Origin: Picocystis sp. L7
Lineage: Eukaryota; Chlorophyta; Picocystophyceae; Picocystales; Picocystaceae
Length of the DNA: 64,000 bases
Assembly: GCA_020975725.1 (NCBI GenBank)
Contig: QXJR01000010.1
Span: forward strand, 639,501 to 703,500
Direction of reading: 5' to 3'
The translations under genes and the position numbers were made by a program. This document shows positions 1 to 12,000 of this stretch, piece after piece. Numbering within the stretch: the first letter of the stretch is position 1; every line of letters starts with the position of its first letter. A model generated the notes under the pieces. It was not told where the DNA came from and did not search any database. It worked only from the letters and a program-made list of their open reading frames with translations.

Positions 1-2
1 TT

Positions 3-3000
3 GCATTTGACTACCCCACAATCGATGCCATTCATACGATGCTTATGGAGACAGTGTTCGGTGTTATCACTCAGACTGATGTATATCTATCTCACAGGAA
101 TTTCGACGGAGCAGAAAGGGCTGTATCCTACCTGCACGCAGCTTCTTGGCAGCTTCCCTGCTCTGTTGATGAAGATATACCACACGACACTGTCATGCAT
201 ACTCCTACAGAACGTTGGGACGTTGAAGCTGAACAATGGGCCACTGCTAAAGCCATTGCAAGGTTTGGATCATTTCTCAAGTCCATTGACAAGTTTGATG
301 GAGTGATGTTCAATGTTTCTGCAAGCGAAGCTATGGCCATGGATCCTCAACACCGCCTCCTTCTAGAATCTAGCCTCAGTGTTTTGTATGGGGACAGGGC
401 CTCATCCACCAATGTCCGGTCTCAGCTGGATGACTGTGATGTCGTTGTGGGGATAGCCCCTGGAGATTACCAAGGTCTCTGTATTCAGCACCGGAAATTT
501 GATAGTACCTTTACTGCGACTGGTACTACAACAAGTCTTGCTTCTGGTCGTCTTTCGTATGTTTTTGGAATGCACGGCAGGTGTTTGAGCATCGATACTG
601 CTTGCTCATCATCGCTAACTGCACTGCATATTGCTTGCTTTCCAAGACAGCTTTCCCCAAAGCTTGTAGGTGGAGTCCAATTATACTGTACCCCATGGAC
701 CACATTGGCTGTAGGACTGGCTGGTATGCTTTCTCCTGAAGGAAGGTGCAAAACTTTAGATTCAGCTGCAAACGGGTATGCTCGGGGAGAAGCCTGCCTG
801 TCATTCCTGGTTCTGACGGAGCCTGGGGATGTCTCGGCAAATAAATCAGCTGTCAGTGTGATGGGAACAGCAATCAACCAGGATGGGAGGTCAAGTACTC
901 TAACCGCTCCCCATGGCCCCTCCCAGCAGCAAGTAATTATGAGGGCCCTTTGTGATGCTGAGTGCAAACAAGATCAAATGGACAAAGTACAGCTTCATGG
1001 CACAGGCACCCTACTAGGAGACCCTATTGAGATGGGGGCTTTCACAAATGCTATCGCTGAACCGGCCGGAGTAGATACCCCGGTCGCAGTGGCAGCAAGC
1101 AAAGCCATTTTCGCACACACTGAAGCTGCAGCAGGACTGCTAAGCGTAGCTCTAGCATGGAAATACTCTCTCAATTGCTCTGAAAGAGGTAATGCTCACC
1201 TAAGGTTTGTCAGTCCTATGGTCATCTCATCAATGTCCGGGAACAGGAGAGCACCCTTCAGGATACATTGTTACATTGCTCGGGATCGTGCGGCTATGCC
1301 CACGGCAAAATCGTCAGCTCCATGCATTGATGGGATAAGTGCATTTGCGTTTCAAGGTTCGAATGCCCATGCCATCCTCCAGAGTACCATCCATCCAATT
1401 CAGCACAATATTTACGCAGAAGCGTCAAAATTTAGAACCCAACTGACGTCCTGTTATTGGCCAGCAAATCACATGTGGCTGCTACCAGTGCATGCAACAG
1501 TCTCAACGAATCAAATAACAATTTCTGCATTTTTGGGGCGCCCTGGCTGCAGCTTTTTGCTAGATCATGTGGTCCTGGATCGCATGATTTTCCCTGGCGC
1601 TGGGTACATGGAGCTGGTTTCTTCTGCTTCTTCCTTGGTCTTGGAATCCGGTGAAGCATCGGCTGCGCAAGGGGTCTTGGTTGGGGGTTCCATTCCACAG
1701 CCATTGGTACTACAGCCAAACGAAGCCGCCGGGAGCCTGTTCCTGGAGTGCACCCTATCCATGAGCACGGGATCCGTAATTGCTTCCTCGGGGGAAGGAT
1801 CGGAGCCTTCCAGGCACGTGCACTTTGCCGGCAAGCTTGCCAAGTACCTGGTTGCATCGGATGAGATTGGGTCAGGGCACACACAAGGGTTCCTTCCAAT
1901 GCTGCTGGGCATGCACACCCAGCAGAAACCTCTCTTGGCTTCCATTGCACTAACAAGTAGGGATGCGCACCGCGGGACGTTAATCGACCCGGCCATGATG
2001 GACAGCATCTTACAGCTCAGCACCACTGCAGATCCAGGTGAACAGTCCATGAAAGTCCCTGCGGGTTTTGACGCGTTCGTCTTTCCTCACCGCAGCAGTA
2101 TGCACCAGCCCACCTTGGCGCAAACCTGCCCCTCTGGGATGGGCATGAGCAGGGGCTCGTCTGTCTCTGTCCATGACTTTTTGGCCTTGAAGCCATCCGG
2201 AGAAGACTTTGTGCGCCTCCATGGGATGTTTGCCAAGAGCTTCGCACAAGCAACGGCGGGGCCCAGTGCCGCGTCTGCTACCCAAGAGTGCATGTATCAG
2301 TTGCGATGGACAGTGTCCGCTCCCTTGCCTCAGCTTGCATGTAGGATGGATCAGAAGCAGCTGCTGGCCCCCGGTTTCGACGGTCGCTGCGTATCGAATG
2401 CTGCCCTTGGGTCCACTTTCTTGCAAGTTTTGCAGCTCAGCACCAAGTTCCTCCACTTGTTCACTCCGGAGGAAGCTCCTTTGGTTGGGTATCGTTCTGC
2501 TTCCAATGCTCTGGAGCCTCGCGGGATGCTCACCTCCGCGCTGTGGGGCATGTTGCGGACCAAGTTGAAAGAACACCCGCTTTGCAAAGCAACGGGGGTG
2601 CGGTCGTGCCTCTTGAACGATGCGCAGACCTCATACCTTTCCCCCGGTTCAAGTGCTCCAGAGGACCATTACGGGATGGGATGTTCCGGCGGAGCCTCTG
2701 CCCAGGCCAAGCTTCTGCATGTCCCCTTTCAATGTCACAGAGAAGCGTACCAGCTCTTGCCGGTTCAACGCGGCTCCTTTGGCGGCCTTCAGGCCTCTCC
2801 CCTCCATGGCATTCCTGGCAGGTATCATGCAGCGGTGCGAGTGATGGCCGTTGGCATCAACTTTCGAGATGTGTTGAACGTGCTTGGGATGTATCCTGGT
2901 GATCCTGGGGCCCCGGGAGCAGACTTTGCCGGCTTTGTTTCCCACGGTTGTCAGGCTTTCAGTGTGGGCTCGTGCGTGTTGGGTTTGGCCGCGGGGGCAT

Positions 3001-6000
3001 TGGCCTCTCACGTATCCGTGAATCCTCTTGCATGTGCATCGATCCCCCGTACGATTTCATTTGAGGAAGCTGCGACCATGCCCACGGTGTTTGTGACTGC
3101 GGATTTGACCTTGGGTCGCGGAGGCAACGCGGGCATGGGCGACCGTGTGTTGATCCAAGCTGCCTCCGGCGGTGTGGGTCTGGCCAGTGGGCAAGTGACA
3201 CGTGCTGGAGGTGGCCACGTGCTGGGCACGGCCGGTAACCCCGGGAAGCGGTCTCTTTTGCGCCAGCTTGGCGCATTGCACGTGGGCAGTTCCAGGGACA
3301 CTTCCTTTGCGGAGATCTGTGCTTGGAGCGGTAGTGTAGACCTTGTTTTGAACTCGCTTACCTCTCCTGGCATGGTTTCTTCTTCTCTCTCTGTCTTGGC
3401 TCCTGGCGGGTGTTTCTGCGAGATTGGCAAGCGGGACATTTGGTGCGCGGGCAGCGTCATGATGGAGCGTGTGGACGTTAGCTACGAGCTGGTTGCGGTA
3501 GACTTCTTGCCCCCATTGGTGCACTGGCAGGCCTTGCAGCGTCTGGCTCACCTGCTGGGGCAAGGCTTGACCCATCCCTTGATGCACACGTGTCACAGTC
3601 TTGGTTCTACGGCCGAGGCCTTGCGCCAGATGTCCAAGGCGCGTCACGTGGGGAAGGTTGTGGTCCACGATGGGAGCTGTCGTGCAATGCCCCTTTCGGG
3701 AGGCGTGCTGATCACTGGAGGCACGGGGTCTCTGGGGGGTCTGGCTGCTGCGTGGGCCGTGGAACGCGGAGCCTGCTCCATGACTCTGGTGGGGCGCGTG
3801 GGTAGGAACCGAATGTTCCTCCCTCCTTCCAGGGCGTGTGTGGCTATTGTCAAGGGGGATACGGCATTTCGTACGGATGTGCAGGCTGTAGCATGCTTGC
3901 GTGCCTTTTCTTGCCTCCTGCACGCCAGTGGGGTTCTAGCTGATGGAACGCTAGATTCTCAGAGCCGCTCTTCTGTGTATCAAGCATTTGGGCCGAAGCT
4001 GGCAGGCATGGAAGGGTTGAGTTTGGCCACGTCAGCTCATCCCGTGGGCGAGATCGTCGCTTTCTCATCCATTGCCGCATTGCTTGGTTCCCCCGGGCAA
4101 GCCAACTATGCCGCAGCCAATGCTGCCTTGGACAGCTTGGCATGCACGCTGAAGAACCAAGGGCGGTGCATTCACAGCGTCCAGTGGGGTGCATGGGACT
4201 CGGGCATGGCTGTTCGAGACAAGTCCACCATGGCCCGCCTTGGCAGGCTTGGCGTTGGTGCACTGTCCGTCTCCTCGGGCCTAGGAGCCCTTGGATCCAT
4301 CTTGTCCAGCGATCTGTTTGCCATGGGCGCTTCCACTGCCTTTGGGTTGTCAAGCAGTGTTGCCGTGTCGCCTTTTTCCTGGGCAGACTTTTTGAAGACG
4401 CAGCCAGGGGAGGTGAAGACTTTTGAAGAATTTGGAGCCAGGCAAGATGGCGCATCCAGCGGGACAGACAGTGAGCAGCTGAGCAGTGCTCTCCCAAGTG
4501 CTTTCCCCTCGTCTCTTCCTACGGTAGAGGCGCTGCTTGCCAGCGTCACTTCGGTGGTGGGCTCCATTCTGGGTCAAGCTCCTGCACCAGACGAGCCCCT
4601 GCTTGCCGCCGGTCTGGATTCTCTGAGTGCAGTGGAAGTACGGAACAGCTTGGAGCAACACTTTCAGGTGGAACTCCCAGGCACCCTGGTGTTTGACTAC
4701 CCAAGTTTGCGTGCCATTGGAGGCTTTGTCCACGAGAGTCTAAGCTCTCTTGTGGGGGTGCAAGAACAGCCCACCAGCATCCATGCTCCTGGGGAAGCGC
4801 ACAAGCCAGAGATGGACCCCATATCGGCGACATGTGCCAGGCTAAGCACAAGGCTGTCTCAAAGGTCCCCCGTGGCGTCGTGTGTAGATCACGTACAAGT
4901 GGTGGATTGCCATCGCTGGGACGTCGATTCCCGAGTGGAGAGCCCAAACCTGCCTGCACGGTTCTCGGTCAACCTCCCCGACGTGGATATGTTTGATGCC
5001 TCGATCTTCTCCATCAACGCAAGAGAAGCGACAGTGATGGATCCACAGCAAAGACTCTTGCTGGAGACTGGCTTAGAAACTTTAGGAATTTTCAATCACC
5101 AGCACGTCGCTGGCTCTGGGGTATTCGTAGGTATAGCAACTGCAGATTACAATACTATTGTAAGGTGCAGTAAGTTTACGATCGGAACGCATACAGCAAC
5201 TGGATCCACACTGAGTGTTGCTTGCGGCCGCGTGTCTTACCTTTTTGGCTTGAAGGGCCCAAGCCTTAGCGTGGACACTGCGTGTTCTTCCTCCTTGGTG
5301 GGGATGCATCTAGGATATGGCAGTATGTGCACAGGTGGTTGCGCACAAGCTCTTTGCTTTGGGGTGAGCCTTACGCTGCTTCCAGAGGTATCCCAGATGT
5401 TCAACGTAAGCGGCATGCTTGCACCCGATGGTCGTTGCAAGACCCTTGATGCAGCTGCCAGTGGGTACGTGCGTGCGGAGGCATGCGCCTCCATTCTTTT
5501 GGAGAGCAACCGAGCCCATTGCGGCCAGGAAGCTTCAAGTGGGGGGGCGTGTGCTCTTGTTGCAACCCATGTGAACCAAGATGGGCGTTCAAGCTCCTTG
5601 ACCGCCCCCAATGGGCCGTCTCAGCAAGAGGTGATTGTTGGTGCATTGTCCGCGGCCTGTTTACCACCGTGCGTGGTGAACAGCCTCCAGATGCATGGGA
5701 CGGGCACATCTCTGGGTGATCCCATCGAGGTGGGGGCTATCTCTGCCACCCTTCTTCGAGATCCCGGTTCCAACCGCACCAGCCCTTTAGTGTTCACCGC
5801 GGGCAAGTCTTCCATGGGTCATGCAGAAACAGCGGCAGGTCTGGTGGGAGTGGCAAAGGCAGCCTTTACTCTGTGGAGAGGTGAGGTCCCCTACATTTGT
5901 CACTTGAGGAATGTCAACCCACACGTGGAGCGGGCCCTTCGGTCCGGGCATTCTTCTGCTTCTGTGCATGCACCAAGGCAGGTGTGTCATCTGCCAACCA

Positions 6001-9000
6001 GCATGGAAGCCAGTGTTTGCGGTGTGAGCTCCTTTGCTTTCCAAGGCACAAACGCGCATGCAGTTCTGGTCGGAAATGTGGGCGTAAAGGCGTTGCCTCC
6101 TGTGTATGGGGCGTTCTCCTTGCCCTTCCAACAAACTTCATTCTATGCTCTTCCTCAGACGTTTTGCTTAGTAGAACAATGGTACGGGGGTCAGGGTGAA
6201 GCAAAGTTTTCTGCATTTTTGGGGCGCCCTGGCTGCAGCTTTTTGCTAGATCATGTGGTCCTGGATCGCATGATTTTCCCTGGCGCTGGGTACATGGAGC
6301 TGGTTTCTTCTGCTTCTTCCTTGGTCTTGGAATCCGGTGAAGCATCGGCTGCGCAAGGGGTCTTGGTTGGGGCCTCCATTCCACAACCATTGGTACTGCA
6401 GCCAAACGAAGCCGCCGGGAGCCTGTTCCTGGAGTGCACCCTATCCATGAGCACGGGATCCGTAATTGCTTCCTCGGGGGAAGGATCGGAGCCTTCCAGG
6501 CACGTGCACTTTGCCGGCAAGCTTGCCAAGTACCTGGTTGCATCGGATGAGATTGGGTCAGGGCACACACAAGGGTTCCTTCCAATGCTGCTGGGCATGC
6601 ACACCCAGCAGAAACCTCTCTTGGCTTCCATTGCACTAACAAGTAGGGATGCGCACCGCGGGACGTTAATCGACCCGGCCATGATGGACAGCATCTTACA
6701 GCTCAGCACCACTGCAGATCCAGGTGAACAGTCCATGAAAGTCCCTGCGGGTTTTGACGCGTTCGTCTTTCCTCACCGCAGCAGTATGCACCAGCCCACC
6801 TTGGCGCAAACCTGCCCCTCTGGGATGGGCATGAGCAGGGGCTCGTCTGTCTCTGTCCATGACTTTTTGGCCTTGAAGCCATCCGGAGAAGACTTTGTGC
6901 GCCTCCATGGGATGTTTGCCAAGAGCTTCGCACAAGCAACGGCGGGGCCCAGTGCCGCGTCTGCTACCCAAGAGTGCATGTATCAGTTGCGATGGACAGT
7001 GTCCGCTCCCTTGCCTCAGCTTGCATGTAGGATGGATCAGAAGCAGCTGCTGGCCCCCGGTTTCGACGGTCGCTGCGTATCGAATGCTGCCCTTGGGTCC
7101 ACTTTCTTGCAAGTTTTGCAGCTCAGCACCAAGTTCCTCCACTTGTTCACTCCGGAGGAAGCTCCTTTGGTTGGGTATCGTTCTGCTTCCAATGCTCTGG
7201 AGCCTCGCGGGATGCTCACCTCCGCGCTGTGGGGCATGTTGCGGACCAAGTTGAAAGAACACCCGCTTTGCAAAGCAACGGGGGTGCGGTCGTGCCTCTT
7301 GAACGATGCGCAGACCTCATACCTTTCCCCCGGTTCAAGTGCTCCAGAGGACCATTACGGGATGGGATGTTCCGGCGGAGCCTCTGCCCAGGCCAAGCTT
7401 CTGCATGTCCCCTTTCAATGTCACAGAGAAGCGTACCAGCTCTTGCCGGTTCAACGCGGCTCCTTTGGCGGCCTTCAGGCCTCTCCCCTCCATGGCATTC
7501 CTGGCAGGTATCATGCAGCGGTGCGAGTGATGGCCGTTGGCATCAACTTTCGAGATGTGTTGAACGTGCTTGGGATGTATCCTGGTGATCCTGGGGCCCC
7601 GGGAGCAGACTTTGCCGGCTTTGTTTCCCACGGTTGTCAGGCTTTCAGTGTGGGCTCGTGCGTGTTGGGTTTGGCCGCGGGGGCATTGGCCTCTCACGTA
7701 TCCGTGAATCCTCTTGCATGTGCATCGATCCCCCGTACGATTTCATTTGAGGAAGCTGCGACCATGCCCACGGTGTTTGTGACTGCGGATTTGACCTTGG
7801 GTCGCGGAGGCAACGCGGGCATGGGCGACCGTGTGTTGATCCAAGCTGCCTCCGGCGGTGTGGGTCTGGCCAGTGGGCAAGTGACACGTGCTGGAGGTGG
7901 CCACGTGCTGGGCACGGCCGGTAACCCCGGGAAGCGGTCTCTTTTGCGCCAGCTTGGCGCATTGCACGTGGGCAGTTCCAGGGACACTTCCTTTGCGGAG
8001 ATCTGTGCTTGGAGCGGTAGTGTAGACCTTGTTTTGAACTCGCTTACCTCTCCTGGCATGGTTTCTTCTTCTCTCTCTGTCTTGGCTCCTGGCGGGTGTT
8101 TCTGCGAGATTGGCAAGCGGGACATTTGGTGCGCGGGCAGCGTCATGATGGAGCGTGTGGACGTTAGCTACGAGCTGGTTGCGGTAGACTTCTTGCCCCC
8201 ATTGGTGCACTGGCAGGCCTTGCAGCGTCTGGCTCACCTGCTGGGGCAAGGCTTGATCCATCCCTTGATGCACACGTGTCACAGTCTTGGTTCTACGGCC
8301 GAGGCCTTGCGCCAGATGTCCAAGGCGCGTCACGTGGGGAAGGTTGTGGTCCACGATGGGAGCTGTCGTGCAATGCCCCTTTCGGGAGGCGTGCTGATCA
8401 CTGGAGGCACGGGGTCTCTGGGGGGTCTGGCTGCTGCGTGGGCCGTGGAACGCGGAGCCTGCTCCATGACTCTGGTGGGGCGCGTGGGTAGGAACCGAAT
8501 GTTCCTCCCTCCTTCCAGGGCGTGTGTGGCTATTGTCAAGGGGGATACGGCATTTCGTACGGATGTGCAGGCTGTAGCATGCTTGCGTGCCTTTTCTTGC
8601 CTCCTGCACGCCAGTGGGGTTCTAGCTGATGGAACGCTAGATTCTCAGAGCCGCTCTTCTGTGTATCAAGCATTTGGGCCGAAGCTGGCAGGCATGGAAG
8701 GGTTGAGTTTGGCCACGTCAGCTCATCCCGTGGGCGAGATCGTCGCTTTCTCATCCATTGCCGCATTGCTTGGTTCCCCCGGGCAAGCCAACTATGCCGC
8801 AGCCAATGCTGCCTTGGACAGCTTGGCATGCACGCTGAAGAACCAAGGGCGGTGCATTCACAGCGTCCAGTGGGGTGCATGGGACTCGGGCATGGCTGTT
8901 CGAGACAAGTCCACCATGGCCCGCCTTGGCAGGCTTGGCGTTGGTGCACTGTCCGTCTCCTCGGGCCTAGGAGCCCTTGGATCCATCTTGTCCAGCGATC

Positions 9001-12000
9001 TGTTTGCCATGGGCGCTTCCACTGCCTTTGGGTTGTCAAGCAGTGTTGCCGTGTCGCCTTTTTCCTGGGCAGACTTTTTGAAGACGCAGCCAGGGGAGGT
9101 GAAGACTTTTGAAGAATTTGGAGCCAGGCAAGATGGCGCATCCAGCGGGACAGACAGTGAGCAGCTGAGCAGTGCTCTCCCAAGTGCTTTCCCCTCGTCT
9201 CTTCCTACGGTAGAGGCGCTGCTTGCCAGCGTCACTTCGGTGGTGGGCTCCATTCTGGGTCAAGCTCCTGCACCAGACGAGCCCCTGCTTGCCGCCGGTC
9301 TGGATTCTCTGAGTGCAGTGGAAGTACGGAACAGCTTGGAGCAACACTTTCAGGTGGAACTCCCAGGCACCCTGGTGTTTGACTACCCAAGTTTGCGTGC
9401 CATTGGAGGCTTTGTCCACGAGAGTCTAAGCTCTCTTGTGGGGGTGCAAGAACAGCCCACCAGCATCCATGCTCCTGGGGAAGCGCACAAGCCAGAGATG
9501 GACCCCATATCGGCGACATGTGCCAGGCTAAGCACAAGGCTGTCTCAAAGGTCCCCCGTGGCGTCGTGTGTAGATCACGTACAAGTGGTGGATTGCCATC
9601 GCTGGGACGTCGATTCCCGAGTGGAGAGCCCAAACTTGCCTGCACGGTTCTCGGTCAACCTCCCCGACGTGGATATGTTTGATGCCTCGATCTTCTCCAT
9701 CAGCGCAAGAGAAGCGACAGTGATGGATCCACAGCAAAGACTCTTGCTGGAGACTGGCTTAGATGTTTGCTTCAATCAAGCAACTCGCGTGAGAAATCTA
9801 ACCGGTGTGTTTGTGGGCATTGGTATTCCAGATTACAATCAAGTTGTTCGGCAGTGTTCTCTATCTATCACGCCTTACACTGCAACTGGATCCACACTGA
9901 GTGTTGCTTGCGGCCGCGTGTCTTACCTTTTTGGCTTGAAGGGCCCAAGCCTTAGCGTGGACACTGCGTGTTCTTCCTCCTTGGTGGGGATGCATCTAGG
10001 ATATGGCAGTATGTGCACAGGTGGTTGCGCACAAGCTCTTTGCTTTGGGGTGAGCCTTACGCTGCTTCCAGAGGTATCCCAGATGTTCAACGTAAGCGGC
10101 ATGCTTGCACCCGATGGTCGTTGCAAGACCCTTGATGCAGCTGCCAGTGGGTACGTGCGTGCGGAGGCATGCGCCTCCATTCTTTTGGAGAGCAACCGAG
10201 CCCATTGCGGCCAGGAAGCTTCAAGTGGGGGGGCGTGTGCTCTTGTTGCAACCCATGTGAACCAAGATGGGCGTTCAAGCTCCTTGACCGCCCCCAATGG
10301 GCCGTCTCAGCAAGAGGTGATTGTTGGTGCATTGTCCGCGGCCTGTTTACCACCGTGCGTGGTGAACAGCCTCCAGATGCATGGGACGGGCACATCTCTG
10401 GGTGATCCCATCGAGGTGGGGGCTATCTCTGCCACCCTTCTTCGAGATCCCGGTTCCAACCGCACCAGCCCTTTAGTGTTCACCGCGGGCAAGTCTTCCA
10501 TGGGTCATGCAGAAACAGCGGCAGGTCTGGTGGGAGTGGCAAAGGCAGCCTTTACTCTGTGGAGAGGTGAGGTCCCCTACATTTGTCACTTGAGGAATGT
10601 CAACCCACACGTGGAGCGGGCCCTTCGGTCCGGGCATTCTTCTGCTTCTGTGCATGCACCAAGGCAGGTGTGTCATCTGCCAACCAGCATGGAAGCCAGT
10701 GTTTGCGGTGTGAGCTCCTTTGCTTTCCAAGGCACAAACGCGCATGCAGTTCTGGTCGGAAATGTGGGCGTAAAGGCGTTGCCTCCTGTGTATGGGGCGT
10801 TCTCCTTGCCCTTCCAACAAACTTCATTCTATGCTCTTCCTCAGACGTTTTGCTTAGTAGAACAATGGTACGGGGGTCAGGGTGAAGCAAAGTTTTCTGC
10901 ATTTTTGGGGCGCCCTGGCTGCAGCTTTTTGCTAGATCATGTGGTCCTGGATCGCATGATTTTCCCTGGCGCTGGGTACATGGAGCTGGTTTCTTCTGCT
11001 TCTTCCTTGGTCTTGGAATCCGGTGAAGCATCGGCTGCGCAAGGGGTCTTGGTTGGGGCCTCCATTCCACAACCATTGGTACTGCAGCCAAACGAAGCCG
11101 CCGGGAGCCTGTTCCTGGAGTGCACCCTATCCATGAGCACGGGATCCGTAATTGCTTCCTCGGGGGAAGGATCGGAGCCTTCCAGGCACGTGCACTTTGC
11201 CGGCAAGCTTGCCAAGTACCTGGTTGCATCGGATGAGATTGGGTCAGGGCACACACAAGGGTTCCTTCCAATGCTGCTGGGCATGCACACCCAGCAGAAA
11301 CCTCTCTTGGCTTCCATTGCACTAACAAGTAGGGATGCGCACCGCGGGACGTTAATCGACCCGGCCATGATGGACAGCATCTTACAGCTCAGCACCACTG
11401 CAGATCCAGGTGAACAGTCCATGAAAGTCCCTGCGGGTTTTGACGCGTTCGTCTTTCCTCACCGCAGCAGTATGCACCAGCCCACCTTGGCGCAAACCTG
11501 CCCCTCTGGGATGGGCATGAGCAGGGGCTCGTCTGTCTCTGTCCATGACTTTTTGGCCTTGAAGCCATCCGGAGAAGACTTTGTGCGCCTCCATGGGATG
11601 TTTGCCAAGAGCTTCGCACAAGCAACGGCGGGGCCCAGTGCCGCGTCTGCTACCCAAGAGTGCATGTATCAGTTGCGATGGACAGTGTCCGCTCCCTTGC
11701 CTCAGCTTGCATGCAGGATGGATCAGAAGCAGCTGCTGGCCCCCGGTTTCGACGGTCGCTGCGTATCGAATGCTGCCCTTGGGTCCACTTTCTTGCAAGT
11801 TTTGCAGCTCAGCACCAAGTTCCTCCACTTGTTCACTCCGGAGGAAGCTCCTTTGGTTGGGTATCGTTCTGCTTCCAATGCTCTGGAGCCTCGCGGGATG
11901 CTCACCTCCGCGCTGTGGGGCATGTTGCGGACCAAGTTGAAAGAACACCCGCTTTGCAAAGCAACGGGGGTGCGGTCGTGCCTCTTGAACGATGCGCAGA

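Noticed and set aside
2060-2790. An AT domain hidden between DH and ER
   Set aside because: The segment matches a pseudo-KR half (WGMLRTKLKEHP) and has no GHSxG-type motif.
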